Origin: Virgibacillus sp. MSJ-26
GTDB taxonomy: Bacteria; Bacillota; Bacilli; Bacillales; Amphibacillaceae
Direction: 5' to 3'
DNA length: 64,000 nt
NCBI RefSeq assembly: GCF_018918075.1
Contig: NZ_JAHLPW010000010.1
Coordinates: 81,528 to 145,527 of the forward strand
The position numbers and the translations under genes were made by a program. The notes beneath the pieces are model-generated. The model saw only the letters and a list, made by a program, of their open reading frames with translations, was not told the origin of the DNA and did not search any database. Below, one piece after another: positions 27,834 through 36,292 of this stretch. Within the stretch, counting starts at the first letter, position 1. Every line of letters begins with the position of its first letter.

Positions 27834-28577
27834 TCATTTCTCATCCCACAACATTTTTTTCAGTTTTCTGAAATTCCGGCTCGAAGCAAAACATACTGCG
27901 CCATTTGTCATGGTAATATCACGCGTTTTATTATCAATAGATTCAATGTTATCCGTATTTACGACAAAAGAATTGTGACAACGATAAAATCGATCATCCA
28001 AATCTTCTATTTCTTTTAATTTGCCATAAAACTCTACTTGGCGGTTTTCAGAGTGCATAATTATTTTATGTAATTTAGAGGACGTTTCAAAGAATAAAAT
28101 TTTATCATAATCCTCACTTATAACTTTATCGCCACTTGTTATTTTAAACCTTTTTTTCGTCGTTTCATTATGCTCAGACATATACCTTTCATTAGCCGTA
28201 TCAATACAGTCAATGACCCTTTTTTGAATATCTGTAATATCATCTTTAATAATATAATCCATTGCCTCAACTTTATAAAGAAAGGTTAAATACGTCAACT
28301 CAGAATGTGATGTCACAAAAACAATAGAACCTCTAGAGTCATATTTTCTTATATCCGCTCCTAAAGCAATACCCGTTTTTTCATGGTTTAAATTAACGTC
28401 GAGAAAATATAACCCATTAACGTTGTTTGCTTTAAGATAATCAATAATTTCATCAGGGTTATCTGTAGAAAGTGTGACTTTCATATCCAGTTCTTCAATC
28501 ATAATGTAATTTTCAACATACTTTGTGATTTTTTTCCTTTGTTGCTCATCATCTTCGCAAATAAAAATATCTAACAT
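27834..28577 (-). CDS. agrA: AgrA-like LytTR response regulator
   Basis: The 247-residue protein is close to staphylococcal AgrA over its whole length: MLDIFICEDDEQQR, the phosphoacceptor Asp60 in LYFLDVNL, FVTSHSELTYLTFLYKVEAM, then a LytTR DNA-binding domain with EFYGKLKEIEDLDDRFYRC and HNSFVVNTDNIESID. Phosphorylated AgrA binds direct repeats in agr promoters. It lies 12 bases past agrC, the usual agrCA order, and is the last gene of agrBDCA. The target is probably the adjacent thiopeptide operon and agr itself, an inference: I could not find a convincing pair of AgrA repeats in either promoter region. Confidence 0.93.
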   Translation of the reverse strand: MLDIFICEDDEQQRKKITKYVENYIMIEELDMKVTLSTDNPDEIIDYLKANNVNGLYFLDVNLNHEKTGIALGADIRKYDSRGSIVFVTSHSELTYLTFLYKVEAMDYIIKDDITDIQKRVIDCIDTANERYMSEHNETTKKRFKITSGDKVISEDYDKILFFETSSKLHKIIMHSENRQVEFYGKLKEIEDLDDRFYRCHNSFVVNTDNIESIDNKTRDITMTNGAVCFASSRNFRKLKKMLWDEK

Positions 28578-28589
28578 GACGATGTCCCC

Positions 28590-29891
28590 TTACCCTAATA
28601 TTTCAATCACTTGAAAAAATTGGTTGCCTTCTATCTTTGTTTCGAGCGTAACATTATCGAGAGTTGACACAATATCTTTTAAACTCGTTAAACCCAATCC
28701 TCTATTCTCTCCTTTAGTTGAATATCCTTCTTCGAAAACCTTATATAACTTAGGCGCTTCTCCGGCAAAAGTATTAACAACAATAATTAATATTGAGGTT
28801 TCCTTCTTAATAAATGCAATGGTCACCTTGCCATCTTCATGTTCGACTGACTCCTCAATTGCATTGTCTAAGAGAATACCTAAACTACGACAAAGACTGA
28901 TCGATTCAATATTGATATGTTCAATTGGTTCCGCGACTTCTACAGAAATATCAACTCCCGCGTCCTCGGCCTTCATCAATTTTGAAACAAGCGTTCCTTT
29001 CACTTCTGTTATCTTAATATTTTTTATCGATTCAAGTTTATATTTATTTAATCTAATACCCTCACTGGCTGGCATAATCTTTTGATTGAAGTAACTTTCC
29101 AACTCTTTCATATCGCCCATTCGTATGTATTCTGACATAGAAGTTAAAATGTTAATGTAATCATGCCTGAACTTTTGCAGCTCACTGTACATATCTTCTA
29201 GGTTTTCCGAATAAATTCGCAGTTGCTTATACTCTTCTTGCTTACTCTTAACCTTTATTTCTTTTACAATAGAAGAGAATAATAGACCTAGTATACTAAC
29301 AAAAAATATCAAGTATAAAAAGAAGATATAACTATTAAGTTGAACAATTTCGTTTGAAAAGCCGATTCGACTTGAAATAAGTATATTAATATAAATAAAG
29401 ACAATCGTTACACCGATTAACAATGCTAGAATTAAACCATACTTTCTTATGTAGGGGACCCATAGGCCAATACGACGAATGATAATATTTGTAAAAATTG
29501 TTAATACCATACAAAAGAAAAAAATCATTAATAAATGGATGAGCATATAAGATAAATCTGTCTCAACATTTTCAAATGAAAAATTAAATAAATAAATTTC
29601 CATCAATGCACTTAAATGATCACTAATTACTAAAATGAACAATGAGAAAAGAGGGACAATAAAACTTCCCAACTTATCTTTCGTTTGCCAGTAATTAATG
29701 ACAAACAAAAAAATGACAGGTATAAAAATCCCGATAATACCAATATACATAAAAAATAACGGTCCACTACCTGCCAGCAGAATAACTGACAGCACTCGTT
29801 GCTTTGTAAAACCTTTCGTTTTCAATAAGCAAAAGTTAATAACACAAAGAATCATTATTTGAATTAAACTACCAATATACTCTGCCAACAC
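28590..29891 (-). CDS. agrC: AgrC-like sensor histidine kinase
   Basis: The 433-residue protein has six or so membrane segments in residues 1-208, a cytosolic coiled-coil linker, and a HATPase of the HPK10 type. The phosphoacceptor is His243 in KFRHDYINILTSM. The ATP-binding N-box is SLGILLDNAIEES and the G-box is RGLGLTSLKDI. It would sense the cyclic peptide made by AgrB from AgrD. The GTG at 29891 has its ribosome site, AGGAG, buried in the right arm of the hairpin at 29892-29925. A TTG one codon later is an alternative start. Confidence 0.92.
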   Translation of the reverse strand: MLAEYIGSLIQIMILCVINFCLLKTKGFTKQRVLSVILLAGSGPLFFMYIGIIGIFIPVIFLFVINYWQTKDKLGSFIVPLFSLFILVISDHLSALMEIYLFNFSFENVETDLSYMLIHLLMIFFFCMVLTIFTNIIIRRIGLWVPYIRKYGLILALLIGVTIVFIYINILISSRIGFSNEIVQLNSYIFFLYLIFFVSILGLLFSSIVKEIKVKSKQEEYKQLRIYSENLEDMYSELQKFRHDYINILTSMSEYIRMGDMKELESYFNQKIMPASEGIRLNKYKLESIKNIKITEVKGTLVSKLMKAEDAGVDISVEVAEPIEHINIESISLCRSLGILLDNAIEESVEHEDGKVTIAFIKKETSILIIVVNTFAGEAPKLYKVFEEGYSTKGENRGLGLTSLKDIVSTLDNVTLETKIEGNQFFQVIEILG

Positions 29892-29925
29892 AAAAATGCT
29901 CCTCTTCGGCCTTTAGGAGCATTTT
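29892..29925 (-). terminator. Terminator-like hairpin in the agrD-agrC gap that overlaps the agrC ribosome site
   Basis: The minus strand reads AAAATGCTCCT, a short loop, then AGGAGCATTTTT: an 11-bp perfect stem ending in five T, next to the GTG of agrC. The AGGAG inside the right arm is the only ribosome site for agrC. The structure can therefore end transcripts from agrBD or hide the agrC ribosome site, setting a low ratio of receptor to signal. Confidence 0.75.
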
Positions 29926-29951
29926 ATCATGATATTGAAATTTTTGAAAGT

Positions 29952-30110
29952 TTACTTTACTTCTTCTTTCAGTTCTTCTGGAAATTCGGGTTCGTAAACA
30001 AATATCGAACAACTTAAATTCATCGAGGCTGATGCAATTGTTGTTCCCAATGTCGACACCATTCCTGTTAATATGGTTTTAAAAAAATTCCCTTTGATAA
30101 TTTTCATCAT
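29952..30110 (-). CDS. agrD: AgrD-like autoinducing peptide precursor
   Basis: This is a 52-codon frame (MMKIIKGNFF...) preceded by GGAGATGATATGTG, 17 bases past agrB. It has the three parts of AgrD: an amphipathic N-terminal helix (residues 3-27), the signal region NLSCSIFV with Cys34, and an acidic C-terminal tail, YEPEFPEELKEEVK. That tail aligns with DEVEVPKEL of the S. aureus protein. By analogy AgrB would cut after Val38 and join Cys34 to it as a five-residue thiolactone ring (CSIFV), with a short N-terminal tail set by a second cut. Its position between agrB and agrC confirms the call. Either Met1 or Met2 may be the start. Confidence 0.9.
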   Translation of the reverse strand: MMKIIKGNFFKTILTGMVSTLGTTIASASMNLSCSIFVYEPEFPEELKEEVK

Positions 30111-30126
30111 CACATATCATCTCCAT

Positions 30127-30711
30127 TTAAATTGTATTTTTTTGAATCGTTAAGACACTTGCTAAGGTTGCCCCCGTAGTAATAAGCGTTTTAGTCGTTT
30201 CATCTGAGATTAACAGTGTAATAATCATTAATACAATACACATAACAATTGATAGGTTACGTAGTTTCCGCTTTTTGTTGTAATCCATGCTCACACCTTT
30301 TTTAGTGAGACTAGGTGCGAATAAATATAATATGAATCCATTTGCAAGGTAGATTGGCAGAATCATTGGACCGGGTATGCTGTATGATGTTGCAAGGTAT
30401 GGAATACCGACAAAATACATGATACTTAATAAAGTACACATGATGCTTGTCCAAGCATGAATTCCGTAGGCTGTTTTTCTAATAATACAATAGGATATAT
30501 GAAAGATAATCGTGGCTGTGAGTAGATTAAGTATGTAGGCAGTTAAGTAAACTGCAAACATTTTCGTGATGTTAATAAAAAGAACTTCAATGCCATACTT
30601 CAACTTTAAATAGGTTCGCCTGTCTGTACTTTGGTACTCTTTCACCCAATCTGCCAGACGAGCGGCAGCTATTTCCGTAAGACTAATTTTATTTACTCCC
30701 GAATTCTTCAT
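30127..30711 (-). CDS. agrB: AgrB-like peptide-processing membrane protease
   Basis: The protein of 194 residues has four to six hydrophobic segments. The catalytic pair of the AgrB family is His85 and Cys92 in AYGIHAWTSIMCTLL, spaced by seven residues as in the S. aureus protein (His77, Cys84). AgrB cuts the AgrD tail and forms the thiolactone. I start at the ATG at 30711 (MKNSGVNKISLTEIA), five bases after GAGGTGA; the frame continues 9 codons upstream. It is the first gene of agrBDCA, 126 bases after the last gene of the thiopeptide operon on the same strand, with no clear terminator between. Confidence 0.92.
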   Translation of the reverse strand: MKNSGVNKISLTEIAAARLADWVKEYQSTDRRTYLKLKYGIEVLFINITKMFAVYLTAYILNLLTATIIFHISYCIIRKTAYGIHAWTSIMCTLLSIMYFVGIPYLATSYSIPGPMILPIYLANGFILYLFAPSLTKKGVSMDYNKKRKLRNLSIVMCIVLMIITLLISDETTKTLITTGATLASVLTIQKNTI

Positions 30712-30836
30712 CTCTCTCACCTCACATACATCATACATCTGTTTGTCCTTACTATCTTAATTCTTATCTAAGAAGGTGTAATTTACACTTAAGTGATATA
30801 AATAAATTTAATTTGTATCATAAATGTTATGAATAA

Positions 30837-31706
30837 TCACTTATTTGCGCCCATCAAAGTGGGTGTCTTCGGAAAGATCGTGACTGCCTCACTATAACCT
30901 TGTAAATCCAAACGACTAATAACTAGACTATGACGTGTAGGAATACAACAATCCTTATTTAATTTACTATTCAACCCAAAAATATGACTATATAAAATGC
31001 GTTCAATAAAGAAGTATAGTAAGCGCTCTTCCTGGTGAAGGATAATAGGTTTATCATGTGAATTAACGGTATCAAATTTAGGTATATGAAATTCATCAGT
31101 ATAAATAAGTGGGCCTATTGCTATTTTGTCTTGATTAGTTTTTAAAAACAAGACACTTTCCGCAAAACTTTGCCATAGATAATCTTTGTCTTCTCCAGAT
31201 GGTTCAGTTATTACAAAGTCGTAAGTAGCCTGATCAATTGGTACTTGATTTCCTGCCATAACGGTCATGTCGAGAAAAGGATGTTTATCAAGCATCTCTG
31301 CCAAATAATTATAACCATTGATATCTAGGATGATACGCACAATCTTGTCCCCATGAATAAACGGTTGAATATCTTGAATATATTGATTGAAATGATCTCT
31401 CGATAAAAATTCGGCGCGTAATAACTCAGTATATTCTCTTATTAACTTAAAAGAACGATAGGTTCTTTCTTCATTGCAATTTATAAAATAATTATTATAC
31501 TTTTTGACAATATTATGCGTCATCCTCTCCTCTAAAGATGAGATTGATTTATTAATGGGAGTCCCAAAATATAATAATCTCTTTAACTTATAGTCATCCA
31601 CAGCCTGTGATTTAAAAGCAAACTCAACTTTATTTTGTACACTATCAGAAACGATCATAACATTGTCGTGTTCCCTGATCTCATATCGATGATCTAATAG
31701 ATACAT
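30837..31706 (-). CDS. Unassigned thiopeptide-operon protein, possibly degenerate ThiF/E1-like
   Basis: The 289-residue protein is the last gene of the biosynthetic operon, ten bases after the preceding gene. I do not firmly recognise it. The segment TYDFVITEPSGEDKDYLWQS, followed by DKIAIGPLIYTDEF, resembles the region of E1-like or Ocin-ThiF proteins where adenylate-type folds read IGPLxxPG. No ATP-binding glycine motif or Cys4 zinc site is seen, so it would be a binding partner and not an enzyme. Two cysteines in NKDCCIPTRH are the only such pair. Its place in a tight operon argues that it acts on the same peptide. Confidence 0.55.
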   Translation of the reverse strand: MYLLDHRYEIREHDNVMIVSDSVQNKVEFAFKSQAVDDYKLKRLLYFGTPINKSISSLEERMTHNIVKKYNNYFINCNEERTYRSFKLIREYTELLRAEFLSRDHFNQYIQDIQPFIHGDKIVRIILDINGYNYLAEMLDKHPFLDMTVMAGNQVPIDQATYDFVITEPSGEDKDYLWQSFAESVLFLKTNQDKIAIGPLIYTDEFHIPKFDTVNSHDKPIILHQEERLLYFFIERILYSHIFGLNSKLNKDCCIPTRHSLVISRLDLQGYSEAVTIFPKTPTLMGANK

Positions 31707-31716
31707 ATTTTCTCAC

Positions 31717-32451
31717 CTACCCTAATAATAATGCATACAATGTTATTTCCCTATCCCCGATTACTTTGTTTAGTTCCAAATCATAAAACCCTCCGAGCGG
31801 AATTGCTTCAATCCCCAAGTATGTTGCTACCAGTTGAATATTTTGTCCAATATGTCCCGCTTCTTGCTGAACAAGCTTGTAAGAAATATCGTTATATTTT
31901 TCAAAAATTGATTGAAAATCTACACTTAATACGATAGCGAATTGACTAGTATATGCTAAATGATCCTGAATAAAAGTAGTTTGTATCTGAGACCATGGGA
32001 CATGTCTTTTTATTAAAAGCTGATTGGTATCAGCGTTTAATTCAGTCACATTACCTTGGTTCCATATTTCCTTTTCTACGCGATTTTCATTAAATAATAA
32101 ATGGATATTTACATAATATTGTGCTCCACCTGATGGATATGAACGATGTGGACGATCTCCTCCAATAAAAGCTAACTGGGAAAATTGAGATATAAAGTCT
32201 TTAGTAATACTCTGCTTGTTTGGAAGTTCATTTACCCATGTTTTTCTTTGAAATATAGTATTCTCAAAACTATTAGAAGTGTTAAATGTATAAGACAAAT
32301 CTTTTGTTATATAGCCCTTGTTGGATTTTTTTTGACGTTCATAATGCCGGTATAGCTGTGTTGAGGTGAACTTTTTATCATTGATTGAGAAATAATGATA
32401 ATCCTTCATTTTGTTATCGGCTTTTAAAGAATAATCCCATGTCCAAGTCAT
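31717..32451 (-). CDS. SagB-type nitroreductase-fold dehydrogenase, azoline oxidase candidate
   Basis: The 244-residue protein matches the SagB/ThcOx family of FMN enzymes that oxidise thiazolines and oxazolines to thiazoles and oxazoles. Marks are RPHRSYPSGGAQYYVNIHLL in the FMN-binding part and QEAGHIGQNIQLVATYLGIE with IPLGGFYDLELNKVIG near the C-terminus. It lies 18 bases after the SpaB_C-type gene at 32470, on the same strand. The upstream nitroreductase-fold protein at 33374 may be its partner, since in some clusters the dehydrogenase functions as two non-identical halves; that is an inference. Confidence 0.82.
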   Translation of the reverse strand: MTWTWDYSLKADNKMKDYHYFSINDKKFTSTQLYRHYERQKKSNKGYITKDLSYTFNTSNSFENTIFQRKTWVNELPNKQSITKDFISQFSQLAFIGGDRPHRSYPSGGAQYYVNIHLLFNENRVEKEIWNQGNVTELNADTNQLLIKRHVPWSQIQTTFIQDHLAYTSQFAIVLSVDFQSIFEKYNDISYKLVQQEAGHIGQNIQLVATYLGIEAIPLGGFYDLELNKVIGDREITLYALLLG

Positions 32452-32469
32452 CGTTCTCCCTCCCTTTGT

Positions 32470-33330
32470 CTAAATTTGTTGATAAACTTTTTCTTGATAA
32501 TAATCAAACAATATTTTTGAAAAAATATATTCATAATCAGGTGAAACACCTAAGCGATTATTCAACATATGCATATGAGAAATTGCAATATAAAATATCT
32601 CATGTTCTTTATAAACGGATTGATTTTTTCTAATTTGATTCATTTTTTCTTCTAAAAATGATAGATACGGACGGTATGGTTTTAATGTATCCTTATTTTC
32701 TAACTGACCAGCCCTTTTAATTAAGGCTTTTTTTAATTGTTCAAAATCAGGCTGATTCTGAAACTCTATCCATACCATGAAATAATCTTGATAAAATTGT
32801 TTTAGATTTTGAATTAAGCCCATTTTCTCAATCAGTCTTCCACATTCATACATCACGTCAAAAGCTATCTGGTATCGCTTATTTCGGGAAACTTGTTGAA
32901 TAATACTACTAGCAAATTCCGACGAAGCTTTAAATATTTCCTCTGAAATATTCATAACAGATTGTCCGCCATAACGCAGATATTCAGGATTATAGTCAAT
33001 TGACTGAATACTAAAATTTGGATGTGATATGCCACTGCCTTTCCCCTCTGTATTCTCCACTCGCTCGTCATCTATGACAGTCTTAAAATCCCAGTTTTTA
33101 TTTTCAATCCGAAACTGTTCTAAAGACCACTGCAATTTATATTCAAAGCTGTTGTCAGTTTTATTCTTTTTTTCTTTATATCTGATTCGAACGTGAGGGC
33201 CCCCATCCCAGTAGCGGATAAAAAAGTAACTACCTGACAACTCTTTATCTGCTAAAGGCAAAAGGACATCTTTCAGATACGTATCTATTAATTGATAATC
33301 ATGAATGAATATATGTTTTGATATCCACAT
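32470..33330 (-). CDS. SpaB_C-type (thiopeptide-type) protein, elimination or cyclisation domain
   Basis: The 286-residue protein is a stand-alone SpaB_C/thiopeptide-type domain. It has SGSYFFIRYWDGGPHVRIRY at residues 32-51, DYNPEYLRYGGQSVM in the middle, and ISHMHMLNNRLGVSPDYEY at the C-terminus. In LanB enzymes this fold removes glutamate from glutamylated Ser/Thr; in thiopeptides a relative (TclM/TbtD) joins two dehydroalanines into the pyridine. The NPEYLRYGG and NRLG motifs are the canonical elimination type. A second SpaB_C-like protein is at 41751, so the two probably divide these reactions. Confidence 0.82.
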   Translation of the reverse strand: MWISKHIFIHDYQLIDTYLKDVLLPLADKELSGSYFFIRYWDGGPHVRIRYKEKKNKTDNSFEYKLQWSLEQFRIENKNWDFKTVIDDERVENTEGKGSGISHPNFSIQSIDYNPEYLRYGGQSVMNISEEIFKASSEFASSIIQQVSRNKRYQIAFDVMYECGRLIEKMGLIQNLKQFYQDYFMVWIEFQNQPDFEQLKKALIKRAGQLENKDTLKPYRPYLSFLEEKMNQIRKNQSVYKEHEIFYIAISHMHMLNNRLGVSPDYEYIFSKILFDYYQEKVYQQI

Positions 33331-33373
33331 ACAAATTCTCCTTTAATATTCAATTCTAAAAATTGGGTCTTTG

Positions 33374-34564
33374 CTAATCCTCGATAAAAGAAGTGTGCCC
33401 ACTGTGAGAAGGAGGAAATATCATCAATGAATAACCTAAAAATTCTTTCTTGGGTATATTAAAGCGCTCTTTTAAATAGCTATCTTTATAATTTTTCATT
33501 CCCCTTGAAGCTCTACCCCATTTACTTATAAGCAATGATATATATTGGGCAATATACCCGATGTCAACAAATTTCTGATCATACGATTGTTGATTCTGAT
33601 GCTTATCAAAATGAAAAAACACCCACATATTTAACCCTGTAACATTCGTATATGATTGCTGGCTTGCTAATATTCGATTAGGTTCGATTTGATTGATGGC
33701 CTTCCTAACTTTCACCAGTGTGTCTGATTCATAGCGATAATAGCCGCTTTCATATCCCTCCACATCATTTATATATATTGATATCTTCACATCGTTTTGG
33801 TTTGTTCTTTCCTTAAGTAATGATAGAAATTCTTCCATGCACGCCTTCTTTAATGTTTCTTTTAAAAACACATCACCTGATGTAGACTGATCTGCTGTCC
33901 GACATTTAATTGAATCATAGAGTCTTTGGGACTCTTTCAATCTAGCGGTGCAGGCAATATGGGTACTTTTTTCAGGTTGCAGAAGTTCAACACCTCTTGC
34001 AATCGAAAGAAATGGAATTTCATTTACTAGGAGGTATGCTTTATCATAGCTTTGATAATTAACACCTTCACTCGTTAATGCCACTTCCACATTCAGTAAC
34101 GCATGACCAATATTAAGTAACGAAAGCATTTTATAAAATTCTCCATAGTCACGTTGAAGCTTTCGATCATCTGCTATTAAAAAGAAATATACTTTATCGC
34201 TGTTCACTCCACCAATTAGGTTGTTTTTGCTTATTACAATTTTATCTAACAACGGATTCAAACTATAAAGATGATCTCTGAAAAGCATAACGAGTTTTAC
34301 ACTAGGAATATTTTTGGCAGTTGGGGAAGCTGAATGAAAATAATATTTACTATGAAAGTCGATACGATAAACCCTTTCAACACTCGAAAAAACTTTGTAA
34401 AGATAGCTATCCCATTCTGGTAAATGATTATGTTGTTTTAAAAATTCCATGTCAATGGATGCCTCTGGTGTCAACTCCCAGCTAACATTCGTAATATTTT
34501 CACCAAAGCTAAATGTTTGAAATCTTTTTTCACCAAATTTATCTAAATAATCCTTATCGATCAT
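33374..34564 (-). CDS. Nitroreductase-fold protein of the thiopeptide operon
   Basis: The 396-residue protein has features of the SagB-type nitroreductase fold but with a divergent active site. FYKMLSLLNIGHALLNVEV and DIGYIAQYISLLISKW match the helices that pack on FMN, and FLGYSLMIFPPSHSG forms the last strand. The N-terminal 90 residues (FSFGENITNVSWELTPEASI) are unlike other SagB proteins. It may be a catalytic or structural partner of the enzyme at 31717. It starts 9 bases after the YcaO gene ends, with AGGAGGATTAC as its ribosome site. Confidence 0.68.
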   Translation of the reverse strand: MIDKDYLDKFGEKRFQTFSFGENITNVSWELTPEASIDMEFLKQHNHLPEWDSYLYKVFSSVERVYRIDFHSKYYFHSASPTAKNIPSVKLVMLFRDHLYSLNPLLDKIVISKNNLIGGVNSDKVYFFLIADDRKLQRDYGEFYKMLSLLNIGHALLNVEVALTSEGVNYQSYDKAYLLVNEIPFLSIARGVELLQPEKSTHIACTARLKESQRLYDSIKCRTADQSTSGDVFLKETLKKACMEEFLSLLKERTNQNDVKISIYINDVEGYESGYYRYESDTLVKVRKAINQIEPNRILASQQSYTNVTGLNMWVFFHFDKHQNQQSYDQKFVDIGYIAQYISLLISKWGRASRGMKNYKDSYLKERFNIPKKEFLGYSLMIFPPSHSGHTSFIED

Positions 34565-34573
34565 GTAATCCTC

Positions 34574-36289
34574 CTATGGAAAAGGATGTGGGTTATTTTC
34601 TATCCAGTTTATATCCAACTCACCCCGACTTTTAAATCGTGTTGCTTTTTCTAAACGTGGGTACACAACCCGTTTATGCTGATGCCCAAAAGTCATTGTT
34701 AGTATTTCTGGAACAATGTACTTGACATTAACAAACCCTGTAGTCGTTAAATTAGGATTTTTCACAGCTGCACGATAAACTTTTGATGAAATCGTTAATA
34801 ACTGTTCATGAAGTCGTTCAATCACTTCTGCTGCTCGACCGGTATAATCATCATAATAATCCTCCATTTTATCTAGTTCTGCAGAATATGTTGTATCAAG
34901 GGCAAATGATAAAACATCTCGCATTTCTATATTGGAATAAAGAAGTAAATGATCTTCTAACCTCGATACTTCACCTGGATTCTCCAATAAATAATATTTT
35001 CTTTTTTGATATTCATCTTTTTTAAAGACATTTTCAAAAACTGAAATAGCAGTTGTTGCCTCGATTAAAGCTTTTTCAATGGCATCTTTTAGGTCGAAGG
35101 AAGTGCTGGCTGCTGTATAAAAAGCCATTTCATTACTTTTTGGATTTTCTTTTTCTAAAAGCACCCAAATTGTTGGTATTTTCACTTCCATAGAAACTTC
35201 AAATATATGTGCTTTGATTCCTTTTCTTTGAAGTGCCTGTATATAATGATCAATAGCATGTGATTCCATATTCTTCACTTTAAGCCGAACCGGTGGTATT
35301 TTCCCATACCATGTAGCTAAAAACGCATCCCTTTCAATTAATTCAAGCATGGCATGTAAACTAGCCTCTTCTAAGGTTGAACCAATCGCACTCCCGTTGG
35401 AACTCTCATATATAAAGCGATGCTCACCGGTTACTTGATGTGAGTTAAAATAAATAAGTTGTTCCGGAATTAATACATTTTCATCTTTATGAACTGCCTC
35501 AACCTCGCTATAGTAAATCGGAATATTTTGATTATATTCCTGATCATTCCAATAATTATTAAGTTCCATCATCTCGCCAAGTGTCAAATCAATCTTTTCT
35601 GATTCATCTTCTTTCAAGGGCTTTCTTTCTTTTGAATGATATGGAAAAGCAGTCGCATATCTTTCCATTGATTCCAAAATAGATGTGTATTTGGATGTAT
35701 CGTATTTTGCTGTTCGTCCGAATGACAGCATTGAAATATCTTTATACAATACCTCGGATTGTACCATTGGAGTAGCATAAGAATCTCCGGTTCTAACTAA
35801 TTGGTTTATTAAAGAAGCTTTAGAAGCGTATAAAAGTGTCTTAAATTTTTCAATGCGAGATTTCACCTGGTTAAATGATTCAAGTCGTAAATTACTTTTC
35901 GTAAAAACACCATTAGCCTTCTTATGGGTCACGTCAACATGATCATCTGAGCAAACGGCACAATCATCTCTTTTAAATGTACTGTATATCTCTATTTCAT
36001 TTGTTTCCCGGTCTAATATATAGACATTAGGTGTATCCTTATTTGCATCTAATTTTTCCGTTAAAATTGAGATGATGTCTTTTTCATAATCACTAAATGA
36101 TTGAGCATCGCTATATGAAAAATAATGATGATACATTTCGACTTCCTGAAATCGGTCTTTTAAACATTGGAAACAAAAATGCTGTTCATTTCTTCTTGGA
36201 CCAACAAAAATATACTTCATATTTTGTGATACATGAATCTCTTCTGCTACCGAAGATTGCTTTTGTACTGGCATCATTTGTATCGTCAT
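34574..36289 (-). CDS. YcaO cyclodehydratase with N-terminal Cys4 module
   Basis: The 571-residue protein makes azolines from Cys, Ser and Thr with ATP. The YcaO domain spans about residues 190-571, with SNGSAIGSTLEEASLHAMLE followed by LIERDAFLATWYG as the ATP- and Mg-binding core. It ends in NPHPFP, the PxPxP tail of azoline-forming YcaOs. Residues 1-120 carry two CxxC pairs (CFQC at 39-42, CAVC at 110-113) resembling the zinc-binding end of an E1-like domain. This suggests a fused tail of a ThiF-type protein, while the separate 486-residue protein supplies the rest. It starts after GGAGGGATAACAG. Confidence 0.9.
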   Translation of the reverse strand: MTIQMMPVQKQSSVAEEIHVSQNMKYIFVGPRRNEQHFCFQCLKDRFQEVEMYHHYFSYSDAQSFSDYEKDIISILTEKLDANKDTPNVYILDRETNEIEIYSTFKRDDCAVCSDDHVDVTHKKANGVFTKSNLRLESFNQVKSRIEKFKTLLYASKASLINQLVRTGDSYATPMVQSEVLYKDISMLSFGRTAKYDTSKYTSILESMERYATAFPYHSKERKPLKEDESEKIDLTLGEMMELNNYWNDQEYNQNIPIYYSEVEAVHKDENVLIPEQLIYFNSHQVTGEHRFIYESSNGSAIGSTLEEASLHAMLELIERDAFLATWYGKIPPVRLKVKNMESHAIDHYIQALQRKGIKAHIFEVSMEVKIPTIWVLLEKENPKSNEMAFYTAASTSFDLKDAIEKALIEATTAISVFENVFKKDEYQKRKYYLLENPGEVSRLEDHLLLYSNIEMRDVLSFALDTTYSAELDKMEDYYDDYTGRAAEVIERLHEQLLTISSKVYRAAVKNPNLTTTGFVNVKYIVPEILTMTFGHQHKRVVYPRLEKATRFKSRGELDINWIENNPHPFP

Positions 36290-36292
36290 CTG

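Noticed and set aside
27566..28019. Plus-strand frames over the end of the yitT-type gene and over agrA
   Set aside because: They are shadows of the well-supported genes on the other frames or strand.
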